Translations under genes and position numbers: made by a program
The notes under the pieces: generated by a model
What the model was told of the DNA's origin: nothing
Databases searched by the model: none
The model's input: the letters and a program-made list of their open reading frames with translations, nothing else
Source: Acidobacteria bacterium RIFCSPLOWO2_12_FULL_68_19
GTDB taxonomy: Bacteria > Acidobacteriota > Vicinamibacteria > Vicinamibacterales > UBA2999
Direction: 5' to 3'
DNA length: 64,000 nt
Assembly: GCA_001767525.1 (NCBI GenBank)
Contig: MELF01000017.1
Span: forward strand, 199,556 to 263,555
In this document: one piece after another, positions 19,222-27,244 of the stretch
How positions within the stretch are numbered: position 1 is the first letter of the stretch
How the letters are laid out: the number at the start of each line of letters is the position of its first letter

Positions 19222-19271
19222 CGGCCCTCGACAATGATGGGGAGCGCCTATTGTACCGCACGCCCCGAAAT

Positions 19272-20993
19272 TCAGGCGAAACACGGCAGCCCGAACCGCG
19301 CGTCGATCCTGGTCGGCTCGCGGTCGACGGCGACCAGCACGCGGAACCGCGGCTCGTCGTCGACCGTGATCGTGCCGGCATCCCGGTACCGTTCGCCGAG
19401 GTACCGCGACACGAGCGGGTACTGTTCGCCGAAGAGCCCGAGCTCCTCGATCTCGGCGATCACCACGGGTACCGACTCGTGTGACAGCCGTTCGAGCGCG
19501 CGCCGCTGGAACGCCTCCGACCTGTAGAGCGACAGCTTGAACAACGCCTGACCCGCCGCAAAGCGGCGCCTGGCGTACACGTGGATCTCGTGCACCGGTC
19601 CGATCCCGAGTACGCGGTCGTCGGGACGCGTGCACTCGGCCACGTACCGGGCGGCGCGCAGCGTGCCGTGTTCGTCCCCGTCCGTCCAGACGGCCGGCGG
19701 GACGCGCCCCAGCTCCTCGCGCACGGCCCGATACCGCCGTAGGGTGTCCTCCCACGATTCGGTCAACCCGCCCGTGCGGAGCTCGTGGGCGACCTCGGAG
19801 ACGACGACACTCGTGCCGAGAACGACCACGAGCAGCGCCACCGGCACCGCCACGACGACCCGGCGGACGATCGCGGAGGTCCACAGCGGCGCGGTTCCGG
19901 CAACCCACGCCGCCAGCAGCGCGACGGCAACGACGACGTCGCCGAACCGTTCGGCGAGATTCGCCCGGAGGAACGACCTGTTCCCGAGCACGGCCATGAC
20001 GAGCAGTCCGATCGCGGTTGCGCGGGCGTCCCGGGTGAGCCGCGTCCCACGCCGCCACACAAGGCGACAGAGCAGCACCACGGCCGCCACGACCGGCACG
20101 GCCCAGAACACGTAGTACGTGACTGCTTCCAGATTCGAGCGCGCAAGAGGCGCCGACCAGTCCAGCGGCTGGAGCGTCAGGTTCGTCCGGCCCTGTTCGG
20201 CCGCGACGCTCTCGGCGGCGTCGCGCACGTATTGCGGCAGCCCCTCGTATATCTGGACCCACGCCGCGGAAGGCAGCAGGCACGCGGCCGCCAGCGCCAC
20301 ATAGACGGCCGTGTGTCGCGCCGCGAGCCGCCATCGATCGAGATCCCGCGCGAGGAGCGCGGTGACGAGGGCGCCGGCAACGTAGATCCCGAGGTCGTGG
20401 CGGAACAGCACGGCCGCGGCGGTGAGGAGGGCGCCCAAGCCAAGGCGCAGCGACGTCGGCTGGCTGGCGGCGGCCCGGACGAGCCACACACCGAGCGCGA
20501 GCACCAGAACCTTCGGGTAGTTGTACAACTTCGGCACCGTGGTGACCGCCACTGCCGCCGCGAGGAGCGCCACCGACCATCGCCGGGACAGGTCGAGAGC
20601 GAGAAGGAACACGAGGACATCCGCGAGCGCCAGCAGGCCGACCGTGAGGTACGCCTCCGACAGCAGCGTGCGCCCGCCGAGCTGCTGCGCCCAGGCAGAG
20701 GCCGCGTAGGTGAGCGCCGGCCATGCGCCCCGCAGCTCGGCGTCGACGAAGTCGCGCAGCGGCTGCTCGCCCGCGAGCAGGCTGTCGGTACGAACGAGAT
20801 AGATGAAGTGATCGTTGTCGAAGCCGCCCAGCGCGCCGCCGAGCGCGTTGAAGCGGAAGAGGAAGGCCACGGCGCCGACGGCGCACGCGCCGATGGCGGC
20901 CAGCGCAATCCGGCGCGCATTCCACCATCGTCGCCCGCCCGCCTCGGGCGCGCGCGAGGTCGAGACCCGTGAATCAGGAGCGCCAGTCGACAT
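19272..20993 (-). CDS. Polytopic membrane protein, GT39/ArnT-like glycosyltransferase
   Basis: The protein of 573 aa has about ten hydrophobic helices between residues 28 and 405 and a soluble C-terminal domain of about 165 aa. Immediately after the first helix comes GGFDNDHFIYL, an acidic pair placed as in GT-C transferases that use polyprenyl-phosphate sugars. This suggests sugar transfer on the periplasmic side, possibly to modify the glycan after flipping. I see no Wzy-type signature. Its start overlaps the upstream gene by 20 nt. Confidence 0.6.
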   Translation of the reverse strand: MSTGAPDSRVSTSRAPEAGGRRWWNARRIALAAIGACAVGAVAFLFRFNALGGALGGFDNDHFIYLVRTDSLLAGEQPLRDFVDAELRGAWPALTYAASAWAQQLGGRTLLSEAYLTVGLLALADVLVFLLALDLSRRWSVALLAAAVAVTTVPKLYNYPKVLVLALGVWLVRAAASQPTSLRLGLGALLTAAAVLFRHDLGIYVAGALVTALLARDLDRWRLAARHTAVYVALAAACLLPSAAWVQIYEGLPQYVRDAAESVAAEQGRTNLTLQPLDWSAPLARSNLEAVTYYVFWAVPVVAAVVLLCRLVWRRGTRLTRDARATAIGLLVMAVLGNRSFLRANLAERFGDVVVAVALLAAWVAGTAPLWTSAIVRRVVVAVPVALLVVVLGTSVVVSEVAHELRTGGLTESWEDTLRRYRAVREELGRVPPAVWTDGDEHGTLRAARYVAECTRPDDRVLGIGPVHEIHVYARRRFAAGQALFKLSLYRSEAFQRRALERLSHESVPVVIAEIEELGLFGEQYPLVSRYLGERYRDAGTITVDDEPRFRVLVAVDREPTRIDARFGLPCFA

Positions 20994-22062
20994 CGATCCG
21001 CCGAAGCGCTCGGAGATCGAGCGAGGTGAACTCGGCCGCTCCGACGCGCGTCCCCGCCAGCCGCGCGATCAGCAGGTGCGGCCGGAGCTGCGCGTCGTCG
21101 GCGTAGACGGCGACCGTCGGCACGCCCATGAACGGGGTGAGCCAGGCCAGACCGCCACAGGTGCCCAGGAAGTAGCTGGCGTGGGCGGCCAGCGCCGACT
21201 GGATGCCCAAGTTGGTGCGGGGGGTCATCCATTCGCGGGCGCTGAGGACGCCCGGAATGCCGTCGAACACGTAGTCACGGTGATCGTCGACGGCGAGGCC
21301 GGTCTCGAGCACGACAACCGGCGTGCGGGTCGCGACGGTGCGCACGAGCGACCGCAGCATGTCGACGTTCTCCTGCGTCCCGGGAAGGGCCGTGCCGCTG
21401 TAGACCTTGACGGCGACGTATTCACGCGGCAGATCCGCGAGCGTCGGGCGCGGAGGTCTCGGCATCGGCGCGAAATCGGCGCGCGTGAGCAGAAAATCGA
21501 TCGGCAGGTTTCCCTGCCAGACGTCGCGAAACAACCGGAACAGCAGCGACGGGTGAAGCACGGCGGCGGCCGACGCCCCGTTCACGCGCTGCAGGAGCCA
21601 CTGGTCGAGCCGACCGGGACGCGACTGCTTCCTTCCGCCTCCCTCCTCCGCCGCCTGGCGTGCCTCGTTGCGGGCGGCGAACTCGCCCGGGGACAGCAGG
21701 TCGAACAGGTCGACATACCGTGCAGCAATTCCCTCGTACCAGTGCTCGACGCCGCCGCGCGAAACCACCGTCAAGCGTTCCGGCGCCACGTGGTACCGAT
21801 CCTCCACCCAGCGGAGGAACGGCAGCCAGTACAGCGCTTCGTAGCCGACTTCGCCCAGCCACGGACCGGCAACAATCGGCCGGCGGCCGGAGACGAGGCT
21901 CGCAATCTCCTGTTCGACCTCGTGCGCCGCCGCGAGCATGGCGCGCTGCTCGGCCGCGCGCGTGCGGCGGCGCGCCAGGCGCACGAGCGGCTTGTGGATG
22001 CCCAGCAGCCGCACAATCGCCTTGCGACTCAGGTTGCCGACCGCCGTTGCGAGCTGGGGCAC
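20974..22062 (-). CDS. Uncharacterised GPW-module protein (copy 1, stand-alone)
   Basis: This 362-aa soluble protein is one of five copies in the window of a module I cannot name. Conserved blocks are GPWLGEVGYEALYW (66-79), SRGG (101-104), LHPS (169-172), YVAVKVY (215-221), TGLAVDDH (254-261) and LGTCGGLAWL (299-308). The last block resembles the GT-x-G-G donor-site turn of GT-B enzymes with a small-residue-rich loop. A basic N-terminal helix precedes the module. The context and the fusion of two other copies to GT-B domains suggest a glycosyltransferase; this is inferred. Confidence 0.7.
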   Translation of the reverse strand: MPQLATAVGNLSRKAIVRLLGIHKPLVRLARRRTRAAEQRAMLAAAHEVEQEIASLVSGRRPIVAGPWLGEVGYEALYWLPFLRWVEDRYHVAPERLTVVSRGGVEHWYEGIAARYVDLFDLLSPGEFAARNEARQAAEEGGGRKQSRPGRLDQWLLQRVNGASAAAVLHPSLLFRLFRDVWQGNLPIDFLLTRADFAPMPRPPRPTLADLPREYVAVKVYSGTALPGTQENVDMLRSLVRTVATRTPVVVLETGLAVDDHRDYVFDGIPGVLSAREWMTPRTNLGIQSALAAHASYFLGTCGGLAWLTPFMGVPTVAVYADDAQLRPHLLIARLAGTRVGAAEFTSLDLRALRRIDVDWRS

Positions 22063-22072
22063 GAATCGGCCG

Positions 22073-23191
22073 CTACGCCGGAGCCGCGGCGGGAATGTAG
22101 GTGCGGATGACGTCCGCGACGATATCGATCTGCTGTTCCGTCAGCTCCGGAAAGATCGGCAGCGACAGCACCTCGCGCGCGAGTCGCTCGGCCACTGGAA
22201 AGTCGCCGCTGCGGTAGCCCAGATCGCGGTAGGCCGGCTGGAGGTGCACCGGAATCGGATAGTGGACGGCTGTCTGCACGCCGGCGTCCGCGAGCCGGGC
22301 GCGCAGCGTGTCACGCTGTGCCGTGCGAACGGCATACACGTGAAACACGTGGCGCACGCCGTCGCGATCGCGCGGGAGGGACACCGCCGTGTCGCGCAGC
22401 CGCTGAGCGTAGAATGCTGCGTGCGCGCGCCGCGCCTCGGTCCAACCCTCGAGGTGGCGCAGCTTCACGTCGAGAACGGCGCCCTGCAGGCCGTCCATTC
22501 GATAGTTGAAGCCGCGCACCGCGTGCGTATAGCGCGTCTGCTCGCCCCAGCTTCGCAGGAGCCGGACCCGCGCCGCCAGCTCGGGGTCGCTGGCCACGAC
22601 CGCGCCCCCTTCGCCGACAGCGCCGAGATTCTTCGTCGGATAGAAGCTGAAACAGCCGAGCGTGCCCATCGATCCGCACCGGTGTCCCCGGTACTCCGCG
22701 CCGTGCGCCTGACACGCATCCTCGATGACGGCGATCCCGCGGCGGCGGGCGATCTCGAGAATCGGATCCATGTCGGCGGGCTGGCCGTAGAGATGAACCG
22801 GCACAATCGCCTTGGTCCGCGGGGTGACGGAAGCTTCGAGCCGTGCGGGATCCATCGTGCAGTACGTGTCGTCGACATCCACGAACACCGGTCTCGCCCC
22901 CGCATACTCGATGGCCGCGACGGTCGCGATGAAGGTGAACGGCACGGTGATGACCTCGTCACCAGGCGAGACGCCTGCCGCCAGCAGCGCCAGGTGCAGG
23001 GCGCTCGTGCCGCTATTGACGCCGATCGCCTCTTTCGTGCCGCAGTACGCCGCAAACGCCTGCTCGAAGCTCGACACCGCTGGCCCCAGCGCGTACTGCC
23101 CGCCGTCGAGCACACGCTGCGCGGCGGCGTCGATGTCGGCCTTGATCGACCGGTACTGGGCCTGCAGGTCGACGAGGGGAACGCGGGTCAC
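22073..23191 (-). CDS. DegT/DnrJ/EryC1-type sugar aminotransferase
   Basis: This PLP enzyme transaminates a keto-sugar nucleotide. The PLP lysine is Lys187 in FSFYPTKNLGAVGEGG, with SGTSALHLAL, VPFTFIATV and EDACQAHGAEYRG as family blocks. Its 372 aa are complete. The GTG at 23191 overlaps the methyltransferase stop by 4 nt; the longer frame upstream belongs to other genes read out of phase. It probably makes an amino-deoxy sugar (for example a 3- or 4-amino-6-deoxyhexose). No matching dehydratase other than gmd is present in the window. Confidence 0.88.
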   Translation of the reverse strand: MTRVPLVDLQAQYRSIKADIDAAAQRVLDGGQYALGPAVSSFEQAFAAYCGTKEAIGVNSGTSALHLALLAAGVSPGDEVITVPFTFIATVAAIEYAGARPVFVDVDDTYCTMDPARLEASVTPRTKAIVPVHLYGQPADMDPILEIARRRGIAVIEDACQAHGAEYRGHRCGSMGTLGCFSFYPTKNLGAVGEGGAVVASDPELAARVRLLRSWGEQTRYTHAVRGFNYRMDGLQGAVLDVKLRHLEGWTEARRAHAAFYAQRLRDTAVSLPRDRDGVRHVFHVYAVRTAQRDTLRARLADAGVQTAVHYPIPVHLQPAYRDLGYRSGDFPVAERLAREVLSLPIFPELTEQQIDIVADVIRTYIPAAAPA

Positions 23192-23850
23192 ACCTTCTCC
23201 AGCACGAGCACGCGCCCTTTGTGGCCCCAATCCATCCTGGCCTCCAAATCGAGCCGCGACCGGCATCCCTCGAGGACGAACAGCAGTCGCAGCAGGTCCT
23301 TGTTGAGCAGCGTGATGTGCGTCGGATCGACGTCGAACTGGGTGGTGAAGTCGAGCAGGTTCGCCGGCTGGGGATGGAAGCGCGTCGTGACATAGATGAA
23401 CTTCGAGCTCATCCGCGTCATGTTGGCGACGGCCTGTCGGACCTGGAGCACGGTGAGGTGCTCGAGCACTTCGCGACAGATCACGAGGTCGTACGCATTG
23501 GCGGGCTTCACGGCCGGGTCGGTGACCTGTCCGACGGTGATGCGGTCGCGCACCTCCGGGGTCGCCAGGCGCCGGCTGCTGTCGGCGAAGTCGATCCCCT
23601 CGACGTCGAGGCCGATCTCCCAGAGCAGGTGCATCAACGCGCCGGGACCGCAACCGAGGTCGAGTACCTTCTTCGGCTGGAACACCTCCTTGATCAGAAA
23701 GGGGTTCTTCGCCTCGATCCGGCGCCGCGTCTCGAGCGAGTAGTTGTTGCCCTCGGCGCGCCAGTCCCCTGTCCAGTAATCGGCGTCGTAGTGCCCGGAC
23801 GCGACGGCCTTCTGTCCGTGCACCTGCGCTTCGAACTCGTCGATGTTCAT
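23188..23850 (-). CDS. Class I SAM-dependent methyltransferase
   Basis: This 220-aa enzyme has SAM-binding motif I VLDLGCGPGALMHLLWEIG and an acidic motif II in VEGIDFAD. Motif IV DLVICREVLEHL is followed by a Phe/Tyr-rich C-terminal half. ATG 23850 overlaps the upstream nucleotidyltransferase stop by 4 nt. It is of the UbiG/Methyltransf_23 type frequent in glycan clusters, where it methylates a sugar or sugar nucleotide. The acceptor is unknown. Confidence 0.82.
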   Translation of the reverse strand: MNIDEFEAQVHGQKAVASGHYDADYWTGDWRAEGNNYSLETRRRIEAKNPFLIKEVFQPKKVLDLGCGPGALMHLLWEIGLDVEGIDFADSSRRLATPEVRDRITVGQVTDPAVKPANAYDLVICREVLEHLTVLQVRQAVANMTRMSSKFIYVTTRFHPQPANLLDFTTQFDVDPTHITLLNKDLLRLLFVLEGCRSRLDLEARMDWGHKGRVLVLEKV

Positions 23851-24329
23851 TTCCTCCACCCCACGCCGCGGGGCGGAGCGGAAGCCCCGGGCTGGTTCTG
23901 CTGCACCGCAAACTGCTCGAGGATCCGGCTGGAGGAGTCGAGCATCGTATCCAGATAGACGATCTCGATGCCGTGCTCCCGGCAGATGGCGACCTGCTCG
24001 GCCGGCAGCCGCCCGTCCCAGTCCTTCCCCTTCACGTAGTAGCGCGGCCGAAGCTCGCGCAAGACGGTTTCGGTGTCGAAGGGATTGACATGCGTATACG
24101 TAATGTACCGGATTGCATCGACGATCGCCGCACGCTGGTCTTCCGGCAGCAGCGGCGGGTGCTTGGTCCGTACGTAGCGGTCGGAGGCGATGTTGCACAA
24201 GAGCGGCACGCCGAGCGCAGCCGCCGCCCGGAAATACTCGATATGCCCGCGGTGCAACGGATCGAAGGCGCCATCGACCATCGCGACGCGGCCCCGGTAC
24301 TCCTCGAGCGCCTCGAATGCGACGATCAC
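23847..24329 (-). CDS. HldE/TagD-type sugar-phosphate nucleotidyltransferase
   Basis: A 160-aa nucleotidyltransferase: VDGAFDPLHRGHIEYF (18-33) has the H-x-G-H active site and YYVKGKDW is the downstream conserved block of RfaE-C/HldE and glycerol-3-P cytidylyltransferases. The start is GTG 24329, overlapping the epimerase stop by 4 nt, which fits the local pattern better than the longer frame to 24416. It would activate a small phosphorylated sugar (heptose-1-P, glycerol-3-P or similar) with ATP or CTP. No kinase or heptose isomerase accompanies it here. Confidence 0.8.
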   Translation of the reverse strand: MIVAFEALEEYRGRVAMVDGAFDPLHRGHIEYFRAAAALGVPLLCNIASDRYVRTKHPPLLPEDQRAAIVDAIRYITYTHVNPFDTETVLRELRPRYYVKGKDWDGRLPAEQVAICREHGIEIVYLDTMLDSSSRILEQFAVQQNQPGASAPPRGVGWRK

Positions 24330-25462
24330 GACCGGACCAGCAGCCCCTTCGCGCTCAGCTCGTCGAACGCACGATCGAAGAAGTCGACCGCCACGTCGGG
24401 CGTCGTGCGCGCCCACTCGATGAGTTCGGCGAACCCCTCCTGGAGCGATACTTTCGGCCGGAACCCGAGCGTCGTGACCGCCCGCGAGATGTCGGCGGTG
24501 TTGTGCCGGATGTCGAACCGGCGGCCCGTCTGGGTGACGAGCGGCTCGATCTCGGTGCCCAGGAGGCGACCAAGCAGCCGCGCGATCTCGAGAATCGTCA
24601 CGGTCTCGCCCGAGCCCACGTTCACGGGCAAGAAATCGGCGCCGCTCTCCTCGAGCATCAGCACCAGGCAGTCGACGACGTCGTGGATCGACACGAAGTC
24701 GCGAAGCTGGCCGCCGTCCTCGAAGACCACCGGCTGCCGCCCGTTCAGCAGGCGGCTCAGCCAGATCGCGGCGACGCCTGCGTACGGGTTGCTGAGGCTC
24801 TGACGCGGCCCATACACGTTGAAGAACCGCGGCGCGACGGCCGGAATTCCGTACGTCCTTCCGATGAGCAGCACCATCTCCTCCTGGTGGTACTTCGTCA
24901 TCGAATAGATGTTGTCCCGGTAGAGCGGCTTGTCCTCCGGCGTCGGCACCGAGACGACGCTCGCCCGGCAGACCGGGCAGCGCTGCTCCCAGTCGCGCGA
25001 GGCCAGTTGCGCTTCAGGCCGAATCGACGGCGCCACCACGCCGTGGGCCTCGCACCGGTAGGCGCCCTCCCCGTAGACGCCGATCGAGGAGGCCACGAGC
25101 ACCTTCTGCACCCGGTGCTTCGCATTCACCAGGATGTCCAGCAGGAGCGCCGTGCCGCGGGTGTTCACGTCCACGTAGCGGTCGACCTGATACATGCTCT
25201 GGCCGACGCTCACCGCGGCGGCAAAGTGCACGACCGCGTCCGAGGCGAGGACGAGCGGTTCGAGCACGAACCGATCGCGCACGTCGCCGCGGACGTACTC
25301 CGCCCGCGGGTTGGCGTAGGACGGCCACGCGCCCGAGCGGTGGACCTGCGGCTCGAGATTGTCGAGCACCCTCACGCAGTACCCGCGAGTCAGCAGCGTG
25401 TCGACGAGGTGCGACCCGATATACCCGGCGCCCCCCGTGACCAGAACGTTTCTCATCTCCAC
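24326..25462 (-). CDS. NDP-sugar epimerase of the dTDP-L-rhamnose 4-epimerase (WbiB) type
   Basis: This extended SDR of 378 aa has VTGGAGYIGSHLVD, VASSIGVYGEG, the YSMTK Tyr186/Lys190 pair and RFFNVYGPRQSLSNPYAG. A distinctive insertion between the serine and tyrosine sites carries four potential metal ligands: Cys137, His140, Cys162 and Cys165 (RCEAHG and RCPVCR). That insertion is characteristic of WbiB-like dTDP-rhamnose 4-epimerases. The usual donor-forming genes rmlABC are not in the window, so they must lie elsewhere or the substrate differs. Confidence 0.82.
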   Translation of the reverse strand: MEMRNVLVTGGAGYIGSHLVDTLLTRGYCVRVLDNLEPQVHRSGAWPSYANPRAEYVRGDVRDRFVLEPLVLASDAVVHFAAAVSVGQSMYQVDRYVDVNTRGTALLLDILVNAKHRVQKVLVASSIGVYGEGAYRCEAHGVVAPSIRPEAQLASRDWEQRCPVCRASVVSVPTPEDKPLYRDNIYSMTKYHQEEMVLLIGRTYGIPAVAPRFFNVYGPRQSLSNPYAGVAAIWLSRLLNGRQPVVFEDGGQLRDFVSIHDVVDCLVLMLEESGADFLPVNVGSGETVTILEIARLLGRLLGTEIEPLVTQTGRRFDIRHNTADISRAVTTLGFRPKVSLQEGFAELIEWARTTPDVAVDFFDRAFDELSAKGLLVRS

Positions 25463-25469
25463 TCCTGAC

Positions 25470-25494
25470 GGGGTCAGACCCGGGGTCTGACCCC
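25470..25494. repeat. 25-nt perfect palindrome overlapping a stop codon
   Basis: The 12-nt arms GGGGTCAGACCC and GGGTCTGACCCC flank a single central base. The palindrome covers the last codons and the TGA of the downstream-ending GPW-module gene, so its C-terminal residues GVRPRV are encoded by the repeat. It lies in the short gap before the epimerase start and may also act as a transcription attenuator. It resembles REP-type palindromes found in multiple copies in other genomes. Confidence 0.75.
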
Positions 25495-26487
25495 AATCTC
25501 GTGCACGTCTAGCAGATCGCCCGCGCCGATGGCCGTGAACGCCGATGCCGCCATCTGCAGGTGCGACCGCGCGAACCCGTCGGCGTCACTGTAGTACGCC
25601 ACCGATCGCACGCCGTAGAACGGCGCCAGGTACGCAAAACCTCCGTAGGTGCCCACGAAGGCGTCCGCATGCGCCACGATGGCGCTCTGGACCAGCAGGT
25701 TCTGCGACGGAGCGGCCACGCCGGCCACATCCACGACGCCGTACGTCGTCACCGGACAGGCGCCGTGGTCGTCGATCGCGACGCCTGTCGACAGCGACAC
25801 GACCGGGCCGCGTTCGGCGAGCCGCGCCAGTTCCTCGCGCACGAACGCCCGGTTGACCGCCGTCGCCGGAAAGCAGTCGTTGAAGTAGAACTTCGCCGCG
25901 ACGTACCGCTCGGGCAGGTCCAGGCCAGCCGGGCGGCCCGGACGCTCCAGCCGCTGGTACTTCGCATGCCGGTGAATCCACTCTTCGTCGAGATGGCGCC
26001 ACCAGAACGGGTTCATCAGATCGTACATGACGGACGGGTGCAGCACCTCCGTGCCTGCCGGCAGCGAGGCGCGCACGCGGTCGAGCAGTTGCCGCTCCCG
26101 CTCGGTCAGGCGCGTCTGCTTCTGCTCGCCGACCTCGCCGACGTGCGCCTGGTGCCACTGCCTCACGACGTTCGGCGGCAGGTAGTCGAACACGTCGTAG
26201 TACCGGCCCGCGGCCGGCGCATACCAGGACCATGTACCCCCGCGCGAAAGGACCGCCAGCCGCTCGGGCGGCACGTGAAACTCCGATGCGAACCAGCGCA
26301 GGAACGGCGCCCAGTAGAGGATCTCGAAGCCGACCTCACCGAGCCACGGGCCCGCCAGAATCGGCCGGCCGCTCGATGCCAGCGCCGCGAGGCGGCGCCG
26401 GATCCGCGCGCCCCTGTACCGGCCGACCGGACCGGCCGCGCGGCGGCGAACCTCGCGCGGGATCAGCCGCCGGAGCGGACGCTGCAC
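25474..26487 (-). CDS. Uncharacterised GPW-module protein (copy 2, stand-alone)
   Basis: This 337-aa protein keeps the same ordered blocks as copy 1: GPWLGEVGFEILYW near 48-61, LSRGG, LHPSVMYDL, YVAAKFYF, STGVAIDDHG and FVGTYGGFAYLAP. An arginine-rich N-terminus precedes the module. Start GTG 26487 is a best guess, because no clear Shine-Dalgarno is visible and the open frame continues to 26634. Its 5' end is only 29 nt from a divergent gene. Function is unknown; a glycan-transfer role is inferred from context. Confidence 0.68.
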   Translation of the reverse strand: MQRPLRRLIPREVRRRAAGPVGRYRGARIRRRLAALASSGRPILAGPWLGEVGFEILYWAPFLRWFASEFHVPPERLAVLSRGGTWSWYAPAAGRYYDVFDYLPPNVVRQWHQAHVGEVGEQKQTRLTERERQLLDRVRASLPAGTEVLHPSVMYDLMNPFWWRHLDEEWIHRHAKYQRLERPGRPAGLDLPERYVAAKFYFNDCFPATAVNRAFVREELARLAERGPVVSLSTGVAIDDHGACPVTTYGVVDVAGVAAPSQNLLVQSAIVAHADAFVGTYGGFAYLAPFYGVRSVAYYSDADGFARSHLQMAASAFTAIGAGDLLDVHEIGVRPRV

Positions 26488-26516
26488 GACCCCGTTACAA
26501 TCGGTCTTGCGCCTGT

Positions 26517-27209
26517 ATGGTTCACGCTGTCGACGACACGCAGCCCCGCCGCGCGCCCGCCGCGCTGCCCCAGGTGACCCTGGTGGCGATCGACGGCACG
26601 AGGAATTCGGCGGCCACCGAAGCGTCGCTCGCACGAGCGAGCGCGGAACTGACGTTCGGGCACGTGCTCTTCTTCGCTCCGGGCAGACCGAACACCCGGC
26701 CGGAGCTGTACGAGCGCTGCGAGTGGATCGAGATCCCGCCGAAGTCGCTCAAGGAATACAACCAGTTCTGCCTCGCGGAACTCCACGCCTACATTCGAAC
26801 CAGCCACTGCCTGACGGTGCAGTCGGACAGTTACATCGTCAATCCGGCGGCGTGGGATGACGAGTGGCTGCAGTACGACTACATCGGCGCGCCCTGGCCC
26901 CCGGGCCACAGTGGAACCGAGTATCGCGTCGGCAACAGCGGGTTCTGTCTGCGTTCGCGAAGGCTGCTTCAGGCAACGTCGACCCTGCCGGCCGACTCGT
27001 ACGTCTGGCGCGGCAAGCTGAAACAGAGCTGCCGGGACGATGTGATCACCTGCGTGATGTATCGGCCACGCCTCGAAGAACTGGGGCTGCGCTTCGCGCC
27101 GGTCGGCGTCGCCGCCAGATTCGCGTTCGAGAGCCCGACTCCGGAAGCGCCGGCGCTGAACGGACAGTTCGGCGTCCATCAATACCGCAGGCGGAGCCGG
27201 ACACCCTAA
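26517..27209 (+). CDS. DUF5672-like protein
   Basis: This 230-aa protein contains VTLVAIDGTRN, TVQSDSYIVNPAAWDDEWL and YIGAPWPP, then VGNSGFCLRSRRLL and a late FGVHQY, the order seen in DUF5672 proteins of glycan clusters. An acidic QSD motif and the invariant WDDEW/D-Y-I-G-A-PW suggest a GT-A-like sugar-nucleotide site. It stands alone on the plus strand inside the minus-strand operon and ends convergently 35 nt before the second neuB. A weak GC-rich hairpin (27209-27239) separates the two ends. Confidence 0.7.
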   Translation: MVHAVDDTQPRRAPAALPQVTLVAIDGTRNSAATEASLARASAELTFGHVLFFAPGRPNTRPELYERCEWIEIPPKSLKEYNQFCLAELHAYIRTSHCLTVQSDSYIVNPAAWDDEWLQYDYIGAPWPPGHSGTEYRVGNSGFCLRSRRLLQATSTLPADSYVWRGKLKQSCRDDVITCVMYRPRLEELGLRFAPVGVAARFAFESPTPEAPALNGQFGVHQYRRRSRTP

Positions 27210-27244
27210 GCCGCCGCCGTCACCGCGCTGATGGCGGCTCGCGG

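Noticed and set aside
19272-20993. Wzy-type O-antigen polymerase
   Set aside because: The acidic FDND after the first helix and the soluble C-terminal domain fit a GT-C transferase better, and the exporter is ABC-type.
27209-27239. AGCCGCC/GGCGGCT hairpin as bidirectional terminator between DUF5672-like and neuB genes
   Set aside because: A 7-bp stem with a 17-nt loop in GC-rich sequence is expected by chance; mentioned only under the gene.
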